Source of the DNA: Leeuwenhoekiella polynyae | GTDB taxonomy: Bacteria > Bacteroidota > Bacteroidia > Flavobacteriales > Flavobacteriaceae | Reading direction: 5' to 3' | DNA length: 64,000 nt | Assembly (NCBI RefSeq): GCF_004104075.1 | Contig: NZ_QOVK01000001.1 | Location: forward strand, 726,420 to 790,419 | Shown here: one piece after another, positions 1 to 9,064 of the stretch | How the letters are laid out: each line of letters starts with the position of its first letter | Position numbering within the stretch: the first letter of the stretch is position 1 | Made by a program: the position numbers and the translations under genes | Notes under the pieces: model-generated | The model's input: only the letters and a program-made list of their open reading frames with translations | Database searches by the model: none | What the model was told of the DNA's origin: nothing

Positions 1-311
1 AAGCGATTAACAGGTTAGAACAATTGATTGCACATCAAAGGGAAATAACTTCTGTAGATCAAGAAACTTTTGAAGCGGCAGGTAATGAATTGGCCGCTTT
101 GGCGATAGAGCATCCGGGAAATCACTTAGAGACTTTGCAACAACTGCGGTGGATTTCTAAAAACCTGAATACCCAAGTTGAAGATTTAAAACGTTTACAA
201 AACGGACTCCTAAAAGCATTACCCGAGCAGGAAGCAAATCCTTCAAAAATAAAGTCACATTATAGCAAATTAGATGCGTTGCTGGTTAAAAAGTTAGACG
301 CTGATGAGTGA
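1..311 (+). CDS. C-terminal part of a hypothetical coiled-coil protein (5' end outside window)
   Basis: The reading frame is open from the first base of the window (frame beginning at base 3), so this is the 3' end of a longer gene. An internal TTG at 24 is unlikely to be the real start because the frame continues upstream without a stop. The visible residues are charged and leucine-rich, consistent with helical or coiled-coil structure. The stop overlaps the start of the next gene by 8 bases, so the two are probably translationally coupled in one operon. I do not recognise a family from this fragment. Confidence 0.7.
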   Translation, partial: AINRLEQLIAHQREITSVDQETFEAAGNELAALAIEHPGNHLETLQQLRWISKNLNTQVEDLKRLQNGLLKALPEQEANPSKIKSHYSKLDALLVKKLDADE

Positions 312-2049
312 TTTTACTTTTATAAATATCGATTATTGGATTCCTGTGCTGATAGGGACAGTTGTTCTTTTTGTGGTTTTTTTAATTAAAGAATGGTCTC
401 GAAAAAGCAGCAGTACTTTTGTGATACGCATCGGGGTTGCTATGGTAGCGATTTTAGCTTTAGCGGTTTTAGCATTGAAGCCGGCAAGTAGGTTTGAAAT
501 CGAAGGCAAACAAGGCGTTTTGTTGACCCAAGGTTATCAAGAAAGTCAGTTGGATCGTCTTAAAAAATTGAATCCAAAGCTCGAGGAAGTGATTTATAAC
601 GATCATATACTACAATCTCAATTGGATTCTTTGCGTAAGGTATTCATTTTGGGAACCGGAGTTCAACCCTACGATTTCTGGCAGTTAGCAGACAAAAATG
701 TAGCATTTTTATCAGGAGAATTTCCTGCCGGTATCAACAACGTGAATTATAAAACGAGTGCGGTTGAAGGTGATGCATGGAATGTAAAAGCACAGTATGC
801 TAAACCTAACATAGGAAATCAAATTGTATTACAAGCGCCCGGAAATCTAGCGCTTGATTCTGTAAGATTCAACAGAAGTCAGGATACGGTTTTTTCGCTT
901 CAAGCGAGATTAAAAGCACCGGGCAATTTTGTATATGAGTTGGTAGAAAAAGATTCCACCGGGATTGAAATTCAACGCGAACCGCTTCCATTACATGTGC
1001 TTCCCAAGCAGCAGTTGAATATTTTAATGCTTAATGCCTTTCCTACTTTTGAGATCAAGTATCTGAAGAACTTCTTAGCAGCATTGAATCACAAAGTTTT
1101 AGTTCGCAACCGCCTGACGCAAGGTAGATTTAAATATGAGTATTTCAACCGGGAACGGGAAACACTTCAAAGTTTAAATGCTACAGCTTTAGAAGCTATA
1201 GATCTGTTGATTCTAGATGGTGGAGCCTGGAATTCGCTTTCGAGAAAAGAACAGCATACGGTTCGTACAGCAATAGAGCAGGAGGGATTGGGTGTTTTTC
1301 TAATGCCAGACGAGAATTTGTTTTACGGGAATCAACCGCTGTTGAATTTTAAGTTTACGCGTACGTCACTAAGCGAAATTAACTTAGAAAACGGAGTGCG
1401 TGTCTCAACATTTGGATATTTATTTAATCCCAGCTCAGATATAAATGCGACTTTAAAAAGTGGAAATTCTTTACTGGCAGCTCAGCGATTTTTGGGTTTT
1501 GGTAGCGTGAGTACTACAGTATTGACAAATACCTATGCCTTACAGCTTAAAGGAAATAAAGCTGCTTATAAAGCGGTGTGGAGTGAACTTTTAAAACCAG
1601 TTTTAAGAGCTGAAGATGAAGTGGTGTATTGGGAGGATTCTCACCAGTCGGTTTATAAAAATGAACCCTATGACATACAATTCAGGACCACGTTAAACGA
1701 TTTTAAAGTACAAGATGCGAGCGGAGCTTCACTTCCTGTTTCGGGAGATCCTGATATTGAAGATCTGTGGAGTGTTACTTTTTACCCAGAACAATCCGGC
1801 TGGTATCAATTGCAAATCGCAACAGATTCTATTGTTTCAACCCATTCTTATTATGTTTTGGATTCTTTAGACTGGCAGGCAAAATCATCCAGAGCGCGAA
1901 TACTGGCAAACGAAAATTATTTCAAAAGCAGCGCTCCTGAAGAAACTCCAATTTATTTAAAACAAGCTATTAACCCGTTGTATTTCTTTATGATTTTCTT
2001 TCTGGCAATGGGATATTTATGGCTGGAACCCAAACTCGCAATGGATTAA
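304..2049 (+). CDS. Membrane-anchored protein of unknown function, BatA/DUF4159-like architecture
   Basis: A 581-residue protein with two transmembrane helices near the N-terminus (about residues 12-29 and 41-58), a large middle region, and one helix close to the C-terminus (about 555-575). The region around residues 235-345 contains hydrophobic strands and a LLILDGG segment, which looks like a class I glutamine amidotransferase-like fold. I infer that fold; no catalytic cysteine is obvious. Proteins with this layout occur in Bacteroidota aerotolerance-type operons with MoxR and DUF58 genes. Those would lie upstream of the window, so the link is inference. It overlaps the preceding gene by 8 bases. 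Exact function is unknown. Confidence 0.7.
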   Translation: MSDFTFINIDYWIPVLIGTVVLFVVFLIKEWSRKSSSTFVIRIGVAMVAILALAVLALKPASRFEIEGKQGVLLTQGYQESQLDRLKKLNPKLEEVIYNDHILQSQLDSLRKVFILGTGVQPYDFWQLADKNVAFLSGEFPAGINNVNYKTSAVEGDAWNVKAQYAKPNIGNQIVLQAPGNLALDSVRFNRSQDTVFSLQARLKAPGNFVYELVEKDSTGIEIQREPLPLHVLPKQQLNILMLNAFPTFEIKYLKNFLAALNHKVLVRNRLTQGRFKYEYFNRERETLQSLNATALEAIDLLILDGGAWNSLSRKEQHTVRTAIEQEGLGVFLMPDENLFYGNQPLLNFKFTRTSLSEINLENGVRVSTFGYLFNPSSDINATLKSGNSLLAAQRFLGFGSVSTTVLTNTYALQLKGNKAAYKAVWSELLKPVLRAEDEVVYWEDSHQSVYKNEPYDIQFRTTLNDFKVQDASGASLPVSGDPDIEDLWSVTFYPEQSGWYQLQIATDSIVSTHSYYVLDSLDWQAKSSRARILANENYFKSSAPEETPIYLKQAINPLYFFMIFFLAMGYLWLEPKLAMD

Positions 2050-2208
2050 AAAGATTGTTGTTAAGACGCTAAATCTTAAGGTTTTTCTTAAAAAACGATG
2101 TATTGGGTTGTTTATTAGGAAAGCTTTAGTATTTGATGCTAAAGTATGATTAAGACATCTTGTTTAGCGGTTTATGCTTTGTAAATTAGAGGTATAAATA
2201 AGAGAAAA

Positions 2209-2520
2209 ATGAAAACTTTAATCACCATATTTAGTATCGTAGTAATCAGTTTAAGCGGCTTTAATAGCCCGGAGTCAACAGCGTCAGTGCATGAGGATGT
2301 TGTTCAAAATCAACTTACATTTGACGGGTATGAAGGTGGTTACTACTTTTTTACGAACACCAATCAACAAGCTGTTGTTTTAGAAGCTGATGAAGAGACT
2401 AAAAGTCCTGATTTAATAAACGGTAATTTAGAAGGTAAGACTTTTAAAGTTGTGTATACTCCTGTAGAAAGAACTGCAACTTCATCAACGCAAGGTATAA
2501 TAGAAACTGTAAGAAAATAA
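2209..2520 (+). CDS. Small secreted protein of unknown function
   Basis: A 103-residue protein starting with a typical Sec signal peptide (residues 1 to about 20, basic start then a hydrophobic run). The mature part is short, acidic and rich in Thr and Glu, with no cysteine and no motif I recognise. It has its own upstream gap of about 160 bases and a strong hairpin terminator just downstream, so it is probably a single-gene transcript. It could be a small periplasmic or surface protein; no function is proposed. Confidence 0.6.
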   Translation: MKTLITIFSIVVISLSGFNSPESTASVHEDVVQNQLTFDGYEGGYYFFTNTNQQAVVLEADEETKSPDLINGNLEGKTFKVVYTPVERTATSSTQGIIETVRK

Positions 2521-2545
2521 TTAATAAATCCCCTGATTCATTAAT

Positions 2546-2574
2546 AAAAAAAGCCCGGAACTCCGGGCTTTTTT
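2546..2574. terminator. Bidirectional rho-independent terminator
   Basis: GCCCGGA (2553-2559) pairs with TCCGGGC (2562-2568), flanked by an A-run on the left and a T-run on the right. It lies between convergent genes and can serve both the small secreted protein (+) and the nitroreductase (-). Confidence 0.85.
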
Positions 2575-2592
2575 GTGCTTGTATTTGACGTG

Positions 2593-3225
2593 TTATTTTA
2601 TTTCAGTACTAAAATCCTCTTTTGGGGTACGCACTTTTTTCATATTCACAAGCCAGTCGTTATCCGCATCGCGATACCCTAAAGTCAGGAGCAAGGTACT
2701 TTTATACCCGCTTCCTTCAAGTTCTAAAAGTTTATCGACTTCAGGAGGTAAAAAGCCTTCAATAGGGGTCGCATCCACTTTTTGCTCCGCTGCTGCAGCT
2801 ATAGCCATTGCAAATGAAATATAACTTTGTTTAGCGGCGTGGTCAGCTTGCCACTCTTTTCCTAAAGGTTCGTATAAACTCATGATGTTTTGTTTATAAT
2901 CATCCATAGTCTCACGAGGCAATCCACGTTGATCCATAGTATAATTAAAAACCGCACTTACCCGCGCATCAGTATAACCATCCCAAGCAGCAAAAACAAG
3001 CAGATGAGAGCAGTCTACAACCTGACTTTGATTCCAGGCTACATCTTTAATTTTATTCAGCAATTCTTTATTAGAAATCACAAATATCTTATAAGGCTGT
3101 AAACCTGATGAAGAAGGAGCCAGGCGGGCAGCTTCTAAAATATAATTTAATTTGTCTTCTGGTATCTGCTCGCCATTCATTTTTTTAGCTGCATAGCGCC
3201 ATTTAAGATCTTCTATTAAACTCAT
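2593..3225 (-). CDS. NAD(P)H-dependent nitroreductase family oxidoreductase
   Basis: A 210-residue protein of the NfsB-like nitroreductase family, normally homodimeric FMN enzymes that reduce quinones and nitro compounds in the cytoplasm. Family features seen are an N-terminal RYAAKKM segment, an APSSSGLQPY flavin-binding stretch near residues 36-45, and a late LLLTLGYRDA segment. The length is normal for the family. It is divergent from an HxlR-family regulator, with two operator-like repeats between them, so it is probably controlled by that regulator. The arrangement recalls yodC/yodB of Bacillus subtilis. The true substrate cannot be told from sequence. Confidence 0.9.
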   Translation of the reverse strand: MSLIEDLKWRYAAKKMNGEQIPEDKLNYILEAARLAPSSSGLQPYKIFVISNKELLNKIKDVAWNQSQVVDCSHLLVFAAWDGYTDARVSAVFNYTMDQRGLPRETMDDYKQNIMSLYEPLGKEWQADHAAKQSYISFAMAIAAAAEQKVDATPIEGFLPPEVDKLLELEGSGYKSTLLLTLGYRDADNDWLVNMKKVRTPKEDFSTEIK

Positions 3226-3247
3226 AGTACTATTTATTTATAAGAAG

Positions 3248-3309
3248 CAAAATTAGTTAAGCTTAGTGACATAAAGTAACTTTGTGACATAAAGTGTCAG
3301 TTACATTTG
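3248..3309. promoter_or_regulatory. Divergent promoter/operator region between nitroreductase and HxlR regulator
   Basis: GTGACATAAAGT occurs twice (3266-3277 and 3284-3295), 18 bases apart. The second copy sits in a near-perfect palindrome, ACTTTGTGACATAAAGT (3279-3295), which fits a dimeric regulator. A flavobacterial -7 box, TACATTTG (3302-3309), with TTTG 17 bases upstream (3281-3284) can drive the HxlR gene. On the other strand TAATTTTG (3255 to 3248) can drive the nitroreductase. The palindrome overlaps the -33 element, so binding there should repress. Binding by HxlR is inferred. Confidence 0.6.
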
Positions 3310-3332
3310 AGTAACCACTTAAAACAATTGAA

Positions 3333-3674
3333 ATGGAAGATGTAAAGCTGTTAACCTGCAATGAAAAAATACGGGCAATTCACGATACGATGGATGTGTT
3401 AAGCGGCAAATGGAAGGTTTCAATCATAGCCTGTTTGTGTTATAAAGGAATGCGCTATTCAGAATTGATGCGTCAAGTGCCCGGTATTAGCGGTAAAATG
3501 CTGAGTCGGGAATTGAAAGATTTAGAAATGAATAAACTCATTGAGCGCACCGTAGCACATACAAAGCCGGTTTGTGTTTATTATAAAATAACCCCTTATG
3601 GCGCTTCGTTAAAAGAGTTAACTGAAGTAATAGCAATCTGGGGACTGAAGCACCGGGAGCTGATAACGCAATAA
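3333..3674 (+). CDS. HxlR-family winged-helix transcriptional regulator
   Basis: A 113-residue DNA-binding protein with the HxlR signature: VLSGKWKVSII near residues 22-32, the RYSELMRQVPGISGKMLSREL recognition region at about 41-61, and a C-terminal ITPYG wing. The N-terminus has a cysteine (Cys9 in LLTCNEK) placed like the redox-sensing cysteine of YodB/CatR regulators, which sense quinones and diamide. It is divergent from a nitroreductase and likely represses it and itself through the 3266-3295 repeats. A Fur-family gene follows 42 bases later and may be read through. The inducer is inferred, not known. Confidence 0.9.
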   Translation: MEDVKLLTCNEKIRAIHDTMDVLSGKWKVSIIACLCYKGMRYSELMRQVPGISGKMLSRELKDLEMNKLIERTVAHTKPVCVYYKITPYGASLKELTEVIAIWGLKHRELITQ

Positions 3675-3716
3675 TTACAAAGCAGTATTTGTTGAACCCA
3701 TTTAAAATACGTTGTG

Positions 3717-4133
3717 ATGACCGAAATAGAACACAAATTAGACAGTAACGGCATACGGCCTACGGCGATGCGTATTTTGATATACAAATACATGGCTGAG
3801 AAAAACAATGCGCTGGCTTTAGCCGATGTTGAACAGGCATTTCAAAAAGCCGAACGTACGACCTTATACCGAACGATAAAAACCTTTGAAGAAAAAGGGA
3901 TTGTACATCAAATAGATGATGGTACCGGCGTGTTGAAATACGCCTTGTGTGAACCGGGCTGTAATTGTGAAATCGATAGGGATTTGCATTTACATTTTCA
4001 TTGTAACTCCTGCGATAAGACCATTTGTCTTACTCAACATAAAATACCGCACATCAACCTTCCCGAAGGTTTTATGGCTGAAGATGCCAATCTGGTCGTA
4101 AAAGGTATCTGTGATAGTTGTAGTGCCTATTAA
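3717..4133 (+). CDS. Fur-family metal-dependent transcriptional regulator (Zur/PerR-like)
   Basis: A Fur-family repressor of about 138 residues with an N-terminal winged helix (RPTAMRILIY, then TTLYRTIKTFEEKGIV) and a C-terminal metal-binding half. Seen there are HLHFHCNSC, giving a CxxC pair at about 97-100, and a second CxxC, CDSC, near the end. These two pairs form the structural zinc site of the family. An extra CEPGCNC stretch precedes them. The frame offers GTG at 3714 followed at once by ATG at 3717; I choose the ATG. It sits 41 bases before a metal-exporting P-type ATPase, so zinc-responsive control of that pump is likely but inferred. Confidence 0.88.
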   Translation: MTEIEHKLDSNGIRPTAMRILIYKYMAEKNNALALADVEQAFQKAERTTLYRTIKTFEEKGIVHQIDDGTGVLKYALCEPGCNCEIDRDLHLHFHCNSCDKTICLTQHKIPHINLPEGFMAEDANLVVKGICDSCSAY

Positions 4134-4174
4134 TTGCACTTCTGTTGCATTGTTTATTTATAGACCTTGCACCT

Positions 4175-6148
4175 ATGAATACAGAAGCTCAAAATACCAC
4201 ACATACCTACGAGAACGACAGTTGTTGTTCTACGAATAAAAAAACGCATAATCACGCAGATCACAATCACGATCACGGAGACCATGGAGGTGGTTTTAAG
4301 ACCTATATTCCGGGTATATTTAGTTTTGTGATGCTGGTTACCGGTATCGCTTTGGATTACTTTGAAGTTGCTTTCTTTAAAGAATACATACGTTTGGTGT
4401 GGTATATAGTAGCTTATATCCCGGTGGGATTTCCGGTGATGAAAGAAGGTTGGGAAAGTATTCGTAACGGGGATTTTTTCACTGAATTTCTTTTAATGAC
4501 CCTAGCGACCATCGGCGCATTTGCATTGGGAGAATATCCTGAGGGGGTTGCGGTGATGTTGTTTTATGCGGTAGGTGAGTTGTTTCAGCACGCTGCGGTA
4601 GACAAGGCTAAAGGCAATATCAAAGCCCTACTGGATGTAAGACCCAATGAGGCTTTGGTTTTTCGTAAGAATGCGTTTACCGCTGTTGATCCAGAAGAAG
4701 TTGCTGTAGGCGAAAAGGTTCAGGTACGAGTAGGAGAGAAGATTCCTTTAGATGGAACGTTACTGAGTGATCAAGCAGTTCTAAACACGGCTGCACTGAC
4801 GGGAGAAAGTAAACCTGATACGGTAAAAAAAGGAGCTCAGGTTTATGCCGGAAGCATCAATCTGGAAGGTGTAATTGAACTGGAAACTACCGCTGCATTC
4901 AAAGACAGTTCGATTGCCCGTATTTTAGATTTGGTTCAAAATGCAACCTCCAGAAAGTCTAAAACCGAGTTATTCATCCGGAAGTTTGCACGCGTTTATA
5001 CGCCTATCGTGGTTGTTCTTGCGATTGCAGTTACGCTGTTACCCTACTTTTTTGTGGAAGATTATGTTTTTAGAGACTGGTTATATCGAGCGTTAATCTT
5101 TCTGGTAATCTCATGTCCGTGTGCTTTAGTGATCTCGATTCCGTTAGGGTATTTTGGGGGACTGGGGGCTGCATCCCGCAACGGGATTTTATTTAAAGGT
5201 GCGTCTTTTTTAGATGCGATGACTAAGATAAATACTGTGGTGATGGATAAAACCGGAACCGTAACTCAAGGTGTTTTTAAGATCAAACAGATTGAAAACA
5301 AATCGGGTTTTTCTGAAGATGAGTTGATGAATTACCTTACCGCTATAGAAGCTCAATCCACACATCCTATTGCAACCGCTGTGGGGGAATACCACGTGCA
5401 AGACGTTGCTTTTTCTGCAAGTGCGGTTTCAGAAATTGCCGGTAAAGGTTTAAAAGGAACTGTAAACGGAAAGACTGTTCTGGCAGGAAATAAAGCCTTG
5501 ATGACTGCTCACCATATACCTGTTCCTGCTGAGGTGGATGAGATCGTAGAATCTGTTGTTATGGTTGCTGTTGATACTGAATTTTCGGGCTATGTAGTGC
5601 TTGCCGATGAATTGAAGGCCGATGCGAAAGAAGCCGTAATCCAGATTAGAAAAGCCGGAATCAAGCAGGTCATCATGCTTTCCGGAGATAAGGATGCTAT
5701 TACGCAGCAAACCGCAAACGAACTCGGTCTGGATTATGCAAAAGGAGGTTTACTTCCGGAAGATAAATTGAACGAAGTGGAACGGCTACAGCAAGATAAA
5801 ACGACTCAAGTTGCGTTTATAGGTGATGGTATTAATGATGCACCAGTATTAGCGACCAGTGACGTGGGGATTGCTATGGGAGGTTTAGGGAGCGATGTAG
5901 CGATAGAAACGGCAGCTATTATTATACAGACTGATCAACCTTCAAAAGTAGCACAGGCGATTAAAATAGGGAGATCTACTCGCAAGATCGTTTGGCAGAA
6001 TATCGCGCTGGCTTTTGGTGTAAAAGCCATTGTACTTATTCTGGGAGCTGGCGGCTTGGCCACCATGTGGGAAGCGGTATTTGCTGACGTAGGTGTTGCT
6101 TTTCTGGCAATTTTAAATGCCGTGCGTTTGCAGAATATGAAGTGGTAA
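4175..6148 (+). CDS. Heavy-metal P1B-type ATPase (Zn2+/Cd2+/Pb2+ exporter type)
   Basis: An ATP-driven metal efflux pump of the inner membrane. Counting from the ATG at 4175 (657 residues), the key motifs are TGES at 209-212, the membrane CPC motif at 314-316, the phosphorylated Asp in DKTGT at 358, the HP locus at 397-398 and GDGINDAP at 550-557. There is no N-terminal HMA fold; instead there is a His/Asp-rich stretch (HNHADHNHDHGDH) plus a CC pair, which probably binds metal. A TTG at 4145 would add ten residues, but the ATG is better. CPC with the Fur-type neighbour suggests Zn/Cd rather than Cu, as an inference. It converges with the next gene. Confidence 0.92.
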   Translation: MNTEAQNTTHTYENDSCCSTNKKTHNHADHNHDHGDHGGGFKTYIPGIFSFVMLVTGIALDYFEVAFFKEYIRLVWYIVAYIPVGFPVMKEGWESIRNGDFFTEFLLMTLATIGAFALGEYPEGVAVMLFYAVGELFQHAAVDKAKGNIKALLDVRPNEALVFRKNAFTAVDPEEVAVGEKVQVRVGEKIPLDGTLLSDQAVLNTAALTGESKPDTVKKGAQVYAGSINLEGVIELETTAAFKDSSIARILDLVQNATSRKSKTELFIRKFARVYTPIVVVLAIAVTLLPYFFVEDYVFRDWLYRALIFLVISCPCALVISIPLGYFGGLGAASRNGILFKGASFLDAMTKINTVVMDKTGTVTQGVFKIKQIENKSGFSEDELMNYLTAIEAQSTHPIATAVGEYHVQDVAFSASAVSEIAGKGLKGTVNGKTVLAGNKALMTAHHIPVPAEVDEIVESVVMVAVDTEFSGYVVLADELKADAKEAVIQIRKAGIKQVIMLSGDKDAITQQTANELGLDYAKGGLLPEDKLNEVERLQQDKTTQVAFIGDGINDAPVLATSDVGIAMGGLGSDVAIETAAIIIQTDQPSKVAQAIKIGRSTRKIVWQNIALAFGVKAIVLILGAGGLATMWEAVFADVGVAFLAILNAVRLQNMKW

Positions 6149-6169
6149 TTCGGTTAGAATAACCCGTGA

Positions 6170-6820
6170 TCAATCGATTTTATAATTGGTAATCTTCAGT
6201 TTGATCTTTCCGGTTTTGGTATCGATATTACGCATGGCTTTTCGATCTATCTTGGTATCACTGCCCATAAAATTCAAGGGTATTTTGAGCTTTTCGATAG
6301 CAAAAGAAACTTCGACATAATTGGGTAAACTATCCTGATTTGCGGCGTATTGCATATCCAATTTGTAAGTGCCTTGTTTTTTGGTAGTGATCTCAGAAGC
6401 GGCGATGCGCTGGTTTTGAGTATCCAGATACAGCGTTGCTAAAGCCATATCAGACTCATCCCCGATAGGGATCACATGGAGTACTTTTACAGAGATTCCG
6501 TGTAGTATTTCTTCACCGCGGTTGACGGTAATAAAGGGATGCTCAAATAATTCAGACAGTGCAAAATCGAGTCCACGTTTGGGTAAGACCACAAAATCAT
6601 TACTAGAAAATTTGATGTCTTTTCCTTTTTGATACTTCATAGACGCGTGCTTGGTGGGCATATTGATGAAAGGAGCTTCTAAGTCGAGTTTGAGATCTGC
6701 TGTAAATCCATTCACTGCATCCATACGTTCTTTAATCGCAATCAAATCTGCATCAATCTCTTGAGCCGAAGTGTTTAAAACACAACATAGCGCAGCAATC
6801 AGGCTTAAGTATTTTATCAT
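6170..6820 (-). CDS. Periplasmic LolA-like protein of unknown function
   Basis: A 216-residue exported protein with a signal peptide (residues 1-19, ending NTSA-Q). The alternating strands and the opening pattern (an acidic helix, then GFTADLKLDL) resemble the LolA/outer-membrane-lipoprotein carrier fold. I infer this from pattern only. It is last in a four-gene operon with an ABC transporter; its start overlaps the permease stop by 4 bases. It may hand lipid or lipoprotein cargo to or from the transporter, but that is speculative. Confidence 0.65.
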   Translation of the reverse strand: MIKYLSLIAALCCVLNTSAQEIDADLIAIKERMDAVNGFTADLKLDLEAPFINMPTKHASMKYQKGKDIKFSSNDFVVLPKRGLDFALSELFEHPFITVNRGEEILHGISVKVLHVIPIGDESDMALATLYLDTQNQRIAASEITTKKQGTYKLDMQYAANQDSLPNYVEVSFAIEKLKIPLNFMGSDTKIDRKAMRNIDTKTGKIKLKITNYKID

Positions 6821-7650
6821 CCTATATCTTTTTTAGTAAACAGAAAGATCCCTAGTAGCGCAAAAAACGCGGTATATCCTGCAAGTAACAGGTTGTCTAT
6901 CAAGATGGAATTCATATTCAATTCATAATCAAAAAAATGCTGCCATGCATTGGTAAGCTTCGGAAAAAAGAAGCGCTCTACTGTAGGTAAACCAAAATCT
7001 GCTTTGAGCAACAACGAGCATAATATTAAGAAGAAAGCTGAAGCAATCCAGGTTTTTGCCGGTTCCTTAAGTAAAATACCCAGCGTAAGACTAACCGTAG
7101 TAAAAAACAGCATACTCAACAAACCGGAAGCAAAAGCGAAGCAAATGCGCTTAAAAGCCTCGTCTGCCGGGAAAAAATTAAGCGTTCCTAAATACACGAC
7201 CAGATCTCCATTGCCAAAAATACTGTATGCCAAAATAAAAGTAGTGAGCATCAGCAAGACCAGAATAAGTGCTGTAAAAATAAAGGAAGCTATGTATTTT
7301 GCTGTGATGAGTTGCCCTTTGCTCACAGCTTGTAACATCACGGTTTTTAACGTTCCGTTTTTGTATTCTTCAGTGATGAGGGCAGAGCTTACGATCATCA
7401 GAATTAGCGGTAAATTAAACCACAGCGAATTCAGGATAATGTATAACAGCAAATTGCCATTCAGCAGATTTCCTTCAAAATAAAAAGATTGTCTGAGGTT
7501 GTCTAAGAGCAATTCTAAGATCGTTGCACCTTGATAATATGCAGCGGTTAGGATAATGCCTTCAATCAACAGGACTGCTGTAATCGCATACCAGGTTTTA
7601 CTTTCGCGAAAAAGTTTAAACAATTCGGCTTTTAATAACGGGATCATCAT
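6817..7650 (-). CDS. ABC-2 type transporter permease
   Basis: A 277-residue integral membrane protein with about six transmembrane helices: one near residues 20-38, a pair around 65-95, then helices near 115-145, 175-195, 200-215 and 250-270. The first hydrophobic segment is preceded by the LLKAELFKLFRES start typical of ABC-2 permeases, and LITEEYKNGTLKT after the second helix is a strong family mark. It overlaps the ATPase gene by 4 bases and the next gene by 4, so the three are translationally coupled. Substrate unknown. Confidence 0.88.
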   Translation of the reverse strand: MMIPLLKAELFKLFRESKTWYAITAVLLIEGIILTAAYYQGATILELLLDNLRQSFYFEGNLLNGNLLLYIILNSLWFNLPLILMIVSSALITEEYKNGTLKTVMLQAVSKGQLITAKYIASFIFTALILVLLMLTTFILAYSIFGNGDLVVYLGTLNFFPADEAFKRICFAFASGLLSMLFFTTVSLTLGILLKEPAKTWIASAFFLILCSLLLKADFGLPTVERFFFPKLTNAWQHFFDYELNMNSILIDNLLLAGYTAFFALLGIFLFTKKDIG

Positions 7651-8498
7651 TGTGCCAACGGAATTACCAATTGTTCTAAGGTGATATCAGGCACGCATGA
7701 GGTTACCGCAAAACCTTCTTCCAACACATTTTGCAAGATTGCCGGTATGTGTTCACTGCTGCATTTGATGGAGGCCGTATTTTTTTCAGCAGCTACTAAG
7801 TAGGGTTGTAGTGTTCTGCTAGTTTCAATATTAGTAGCAGTGATCGTATACCTTGAAATTAATCCGTCAAGTAGCTTCTTAGTTTCCCCTTTATTTACCA
7901 AAAACCCATTGTCTATGACATAGAGATAGTCACAACACTTTTGCAATTCGGTCATCAAGTGTGAAGAAAGCAAAATAGCGATATTTTGAGCAGCCAGTTT
8001 TTTAATGAGTTTGATAAGCGATGCTACACCGGTTGGGTCGAGACCCGAAAAAGGTTCGTCAAGAATCAAAATCTCCGGATCGTTGAGTAGCGCAATCGCA
8101 ATGCCCAGACGTTGTTTCATACCCATAGAAAAGTTACGCACAGGATCTTTACGGTCTGTGGGTAGCCCCACGCTTTCCAGATAGTTCTCCACGCTTTTTA
8201 AATCGGCAGGAGCTTTCTGAATTTGCGCAAACAGTTTAAGATTTTCATAGGCGTTGAGGTAGCCGTATAAGCCCGGTTGCTCAATAACTGCACCTATGGG
8301 TTTTGGACGCCTGGATGCTACCGTCACCGTGCCATGATCTGGAGTAATCAAACCGCACAAAATCTTAAATAAGGTGGTTTTGCCTGCGCCATTTCTGCCT
8401 AGTAGGCCAGAGATGACACCCGGTTTTAATTCAATAGAAAAGTTGTGAAGCGCTTTACCCGATTTGTAAGACTTGCTTAATTCTGTTGCGTGTAGCAT
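7647..8498 (-). CDS. ABC transporter ATP-binding protein
   Basis: A 283-residue ATPase subunit with Walker A GRNGAGKT at 34-41, signature FSMGMKQR at 123-130, Walker B ILILDE at 143-148, and a switch His in LLSSHLM. The 'SMGMKQR' form is usual for ATPases paired with ABC-2 permeases such as bacitracin or lantibiotic exporters. It pairs with the overlapping downstream permease. The C-terminal 70 residues lie beyond the nucleotide-binding domain and are variable. It is probably an exporter; the cargo cannot be read from sequence. Confidence 0.93.
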   Translation of the reverse strand: MLHATELSKSYKSGKALHNFSIELKPGVISGLLGRNGAGKTTLFKILCGLITPDHGTVTVASRRPKPIGAVIEQPGLYGYLNAYENLKLFAQIQKAPADLKSVENYLESVGLPTDRKDPVRNFSMGMKQRLGIAIALLNDPEILILDEPFSGLDPTGVASLIKLIKKLAAQNIAILLSSHLMTELQKCCDYLYVIDNGFLVNKGETKKLLDGLISRYTITATNIETSRTLQPYLVAAEKNTASIKCSSEHIPAILQNVLEEGFAVTSCVPDITLEQLVIPLAQ

Positions 8499-9064
8499 TA
8501 AGCCATTAATTTTTTAGAATTTCTAAAATTAAATTTTGGCTCATAATATTTCTCTAAAAAGGTTCTGGACCAAAAGTATTTTTTAAATGGAAACAAGGGA
8601 TCCTGAATCATAAACTGGGGTACAAAATGATACCATTTTACACCTAGCGAGGAATAGTATTGTTTGATTTCGGTTTCCATACCCAGTTCTTTAGCTGCGG
8701 CTATCAATGCCATACGCTGGCATTTACTTCCCCGGTAATGCTCTGCTATTTTAGGGGTAAAGCCGTGCTGAAATAAATGATCTTTTACCCGTTTGTAATT
8801 CTGAAACCGCGACCAGACATCCATCGTGACCAAAAAAATATGAATAAATGAAAACATCAGAGACCAGAGCCAAAATGCGATGATAATGATAGTTTCTTCC
8901 GTGTAGGCTTCCAGAAATTTAGTGTAGTAAAAAACCGTTTCCAAAATAAATAAAAACAGCGCGCCATAGAGTAATTTACCTACGTTCCAGTAAGATATAA
9001 AAACCGTAGGCTGCTTGGGCAAATCGCTGTAACGCATCATAAAATGGAAACCTATTATTTGCAA
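8498..9064 (-). CDS. Predicted inner-membrane protein heading an ABC transporter operon
   Basis: A 188-residue protein with two hydrophobic helices (about residues 29-48 and 56-80) and a basic, aromatic C-terminal half that should face the cytoplasm. I do not recognise a family. Its stop shares one base with the start of the ABC ATPase gene, so it is the first gene of that operon and may be a partner of the transporter. The start is uncertain: Met1, Met9 and Met10 are all possible, and MMRYSDLPKQP may be the true beginning. Confidence 0.65.
   Translation of the reverse strand: MQIIGFHFMMRYSDLPKQPTVFISYWNVGKLLYGALFLFILETVFYYTKFLEAYTEETIIIIAFWLWSLMFSFIHIFLVTMDVWSRFQNYKRVKDHLFQHGFTPKIAEHYRGSKCQRMALIAAAKELGMETEIKQYYSSLGVKWYHFVPQFMIQDPLFPFKKYFWSRTFLEKYYEPKFNFRNSKKLMA

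Noticed and set aside
6950..7483. A 177-residue open frame on the plus strand
   Set aside because: It lies wholly opposite the well-supported ABC-2 permease and has an unnatural Lys/Ser-rich composition with no family features.
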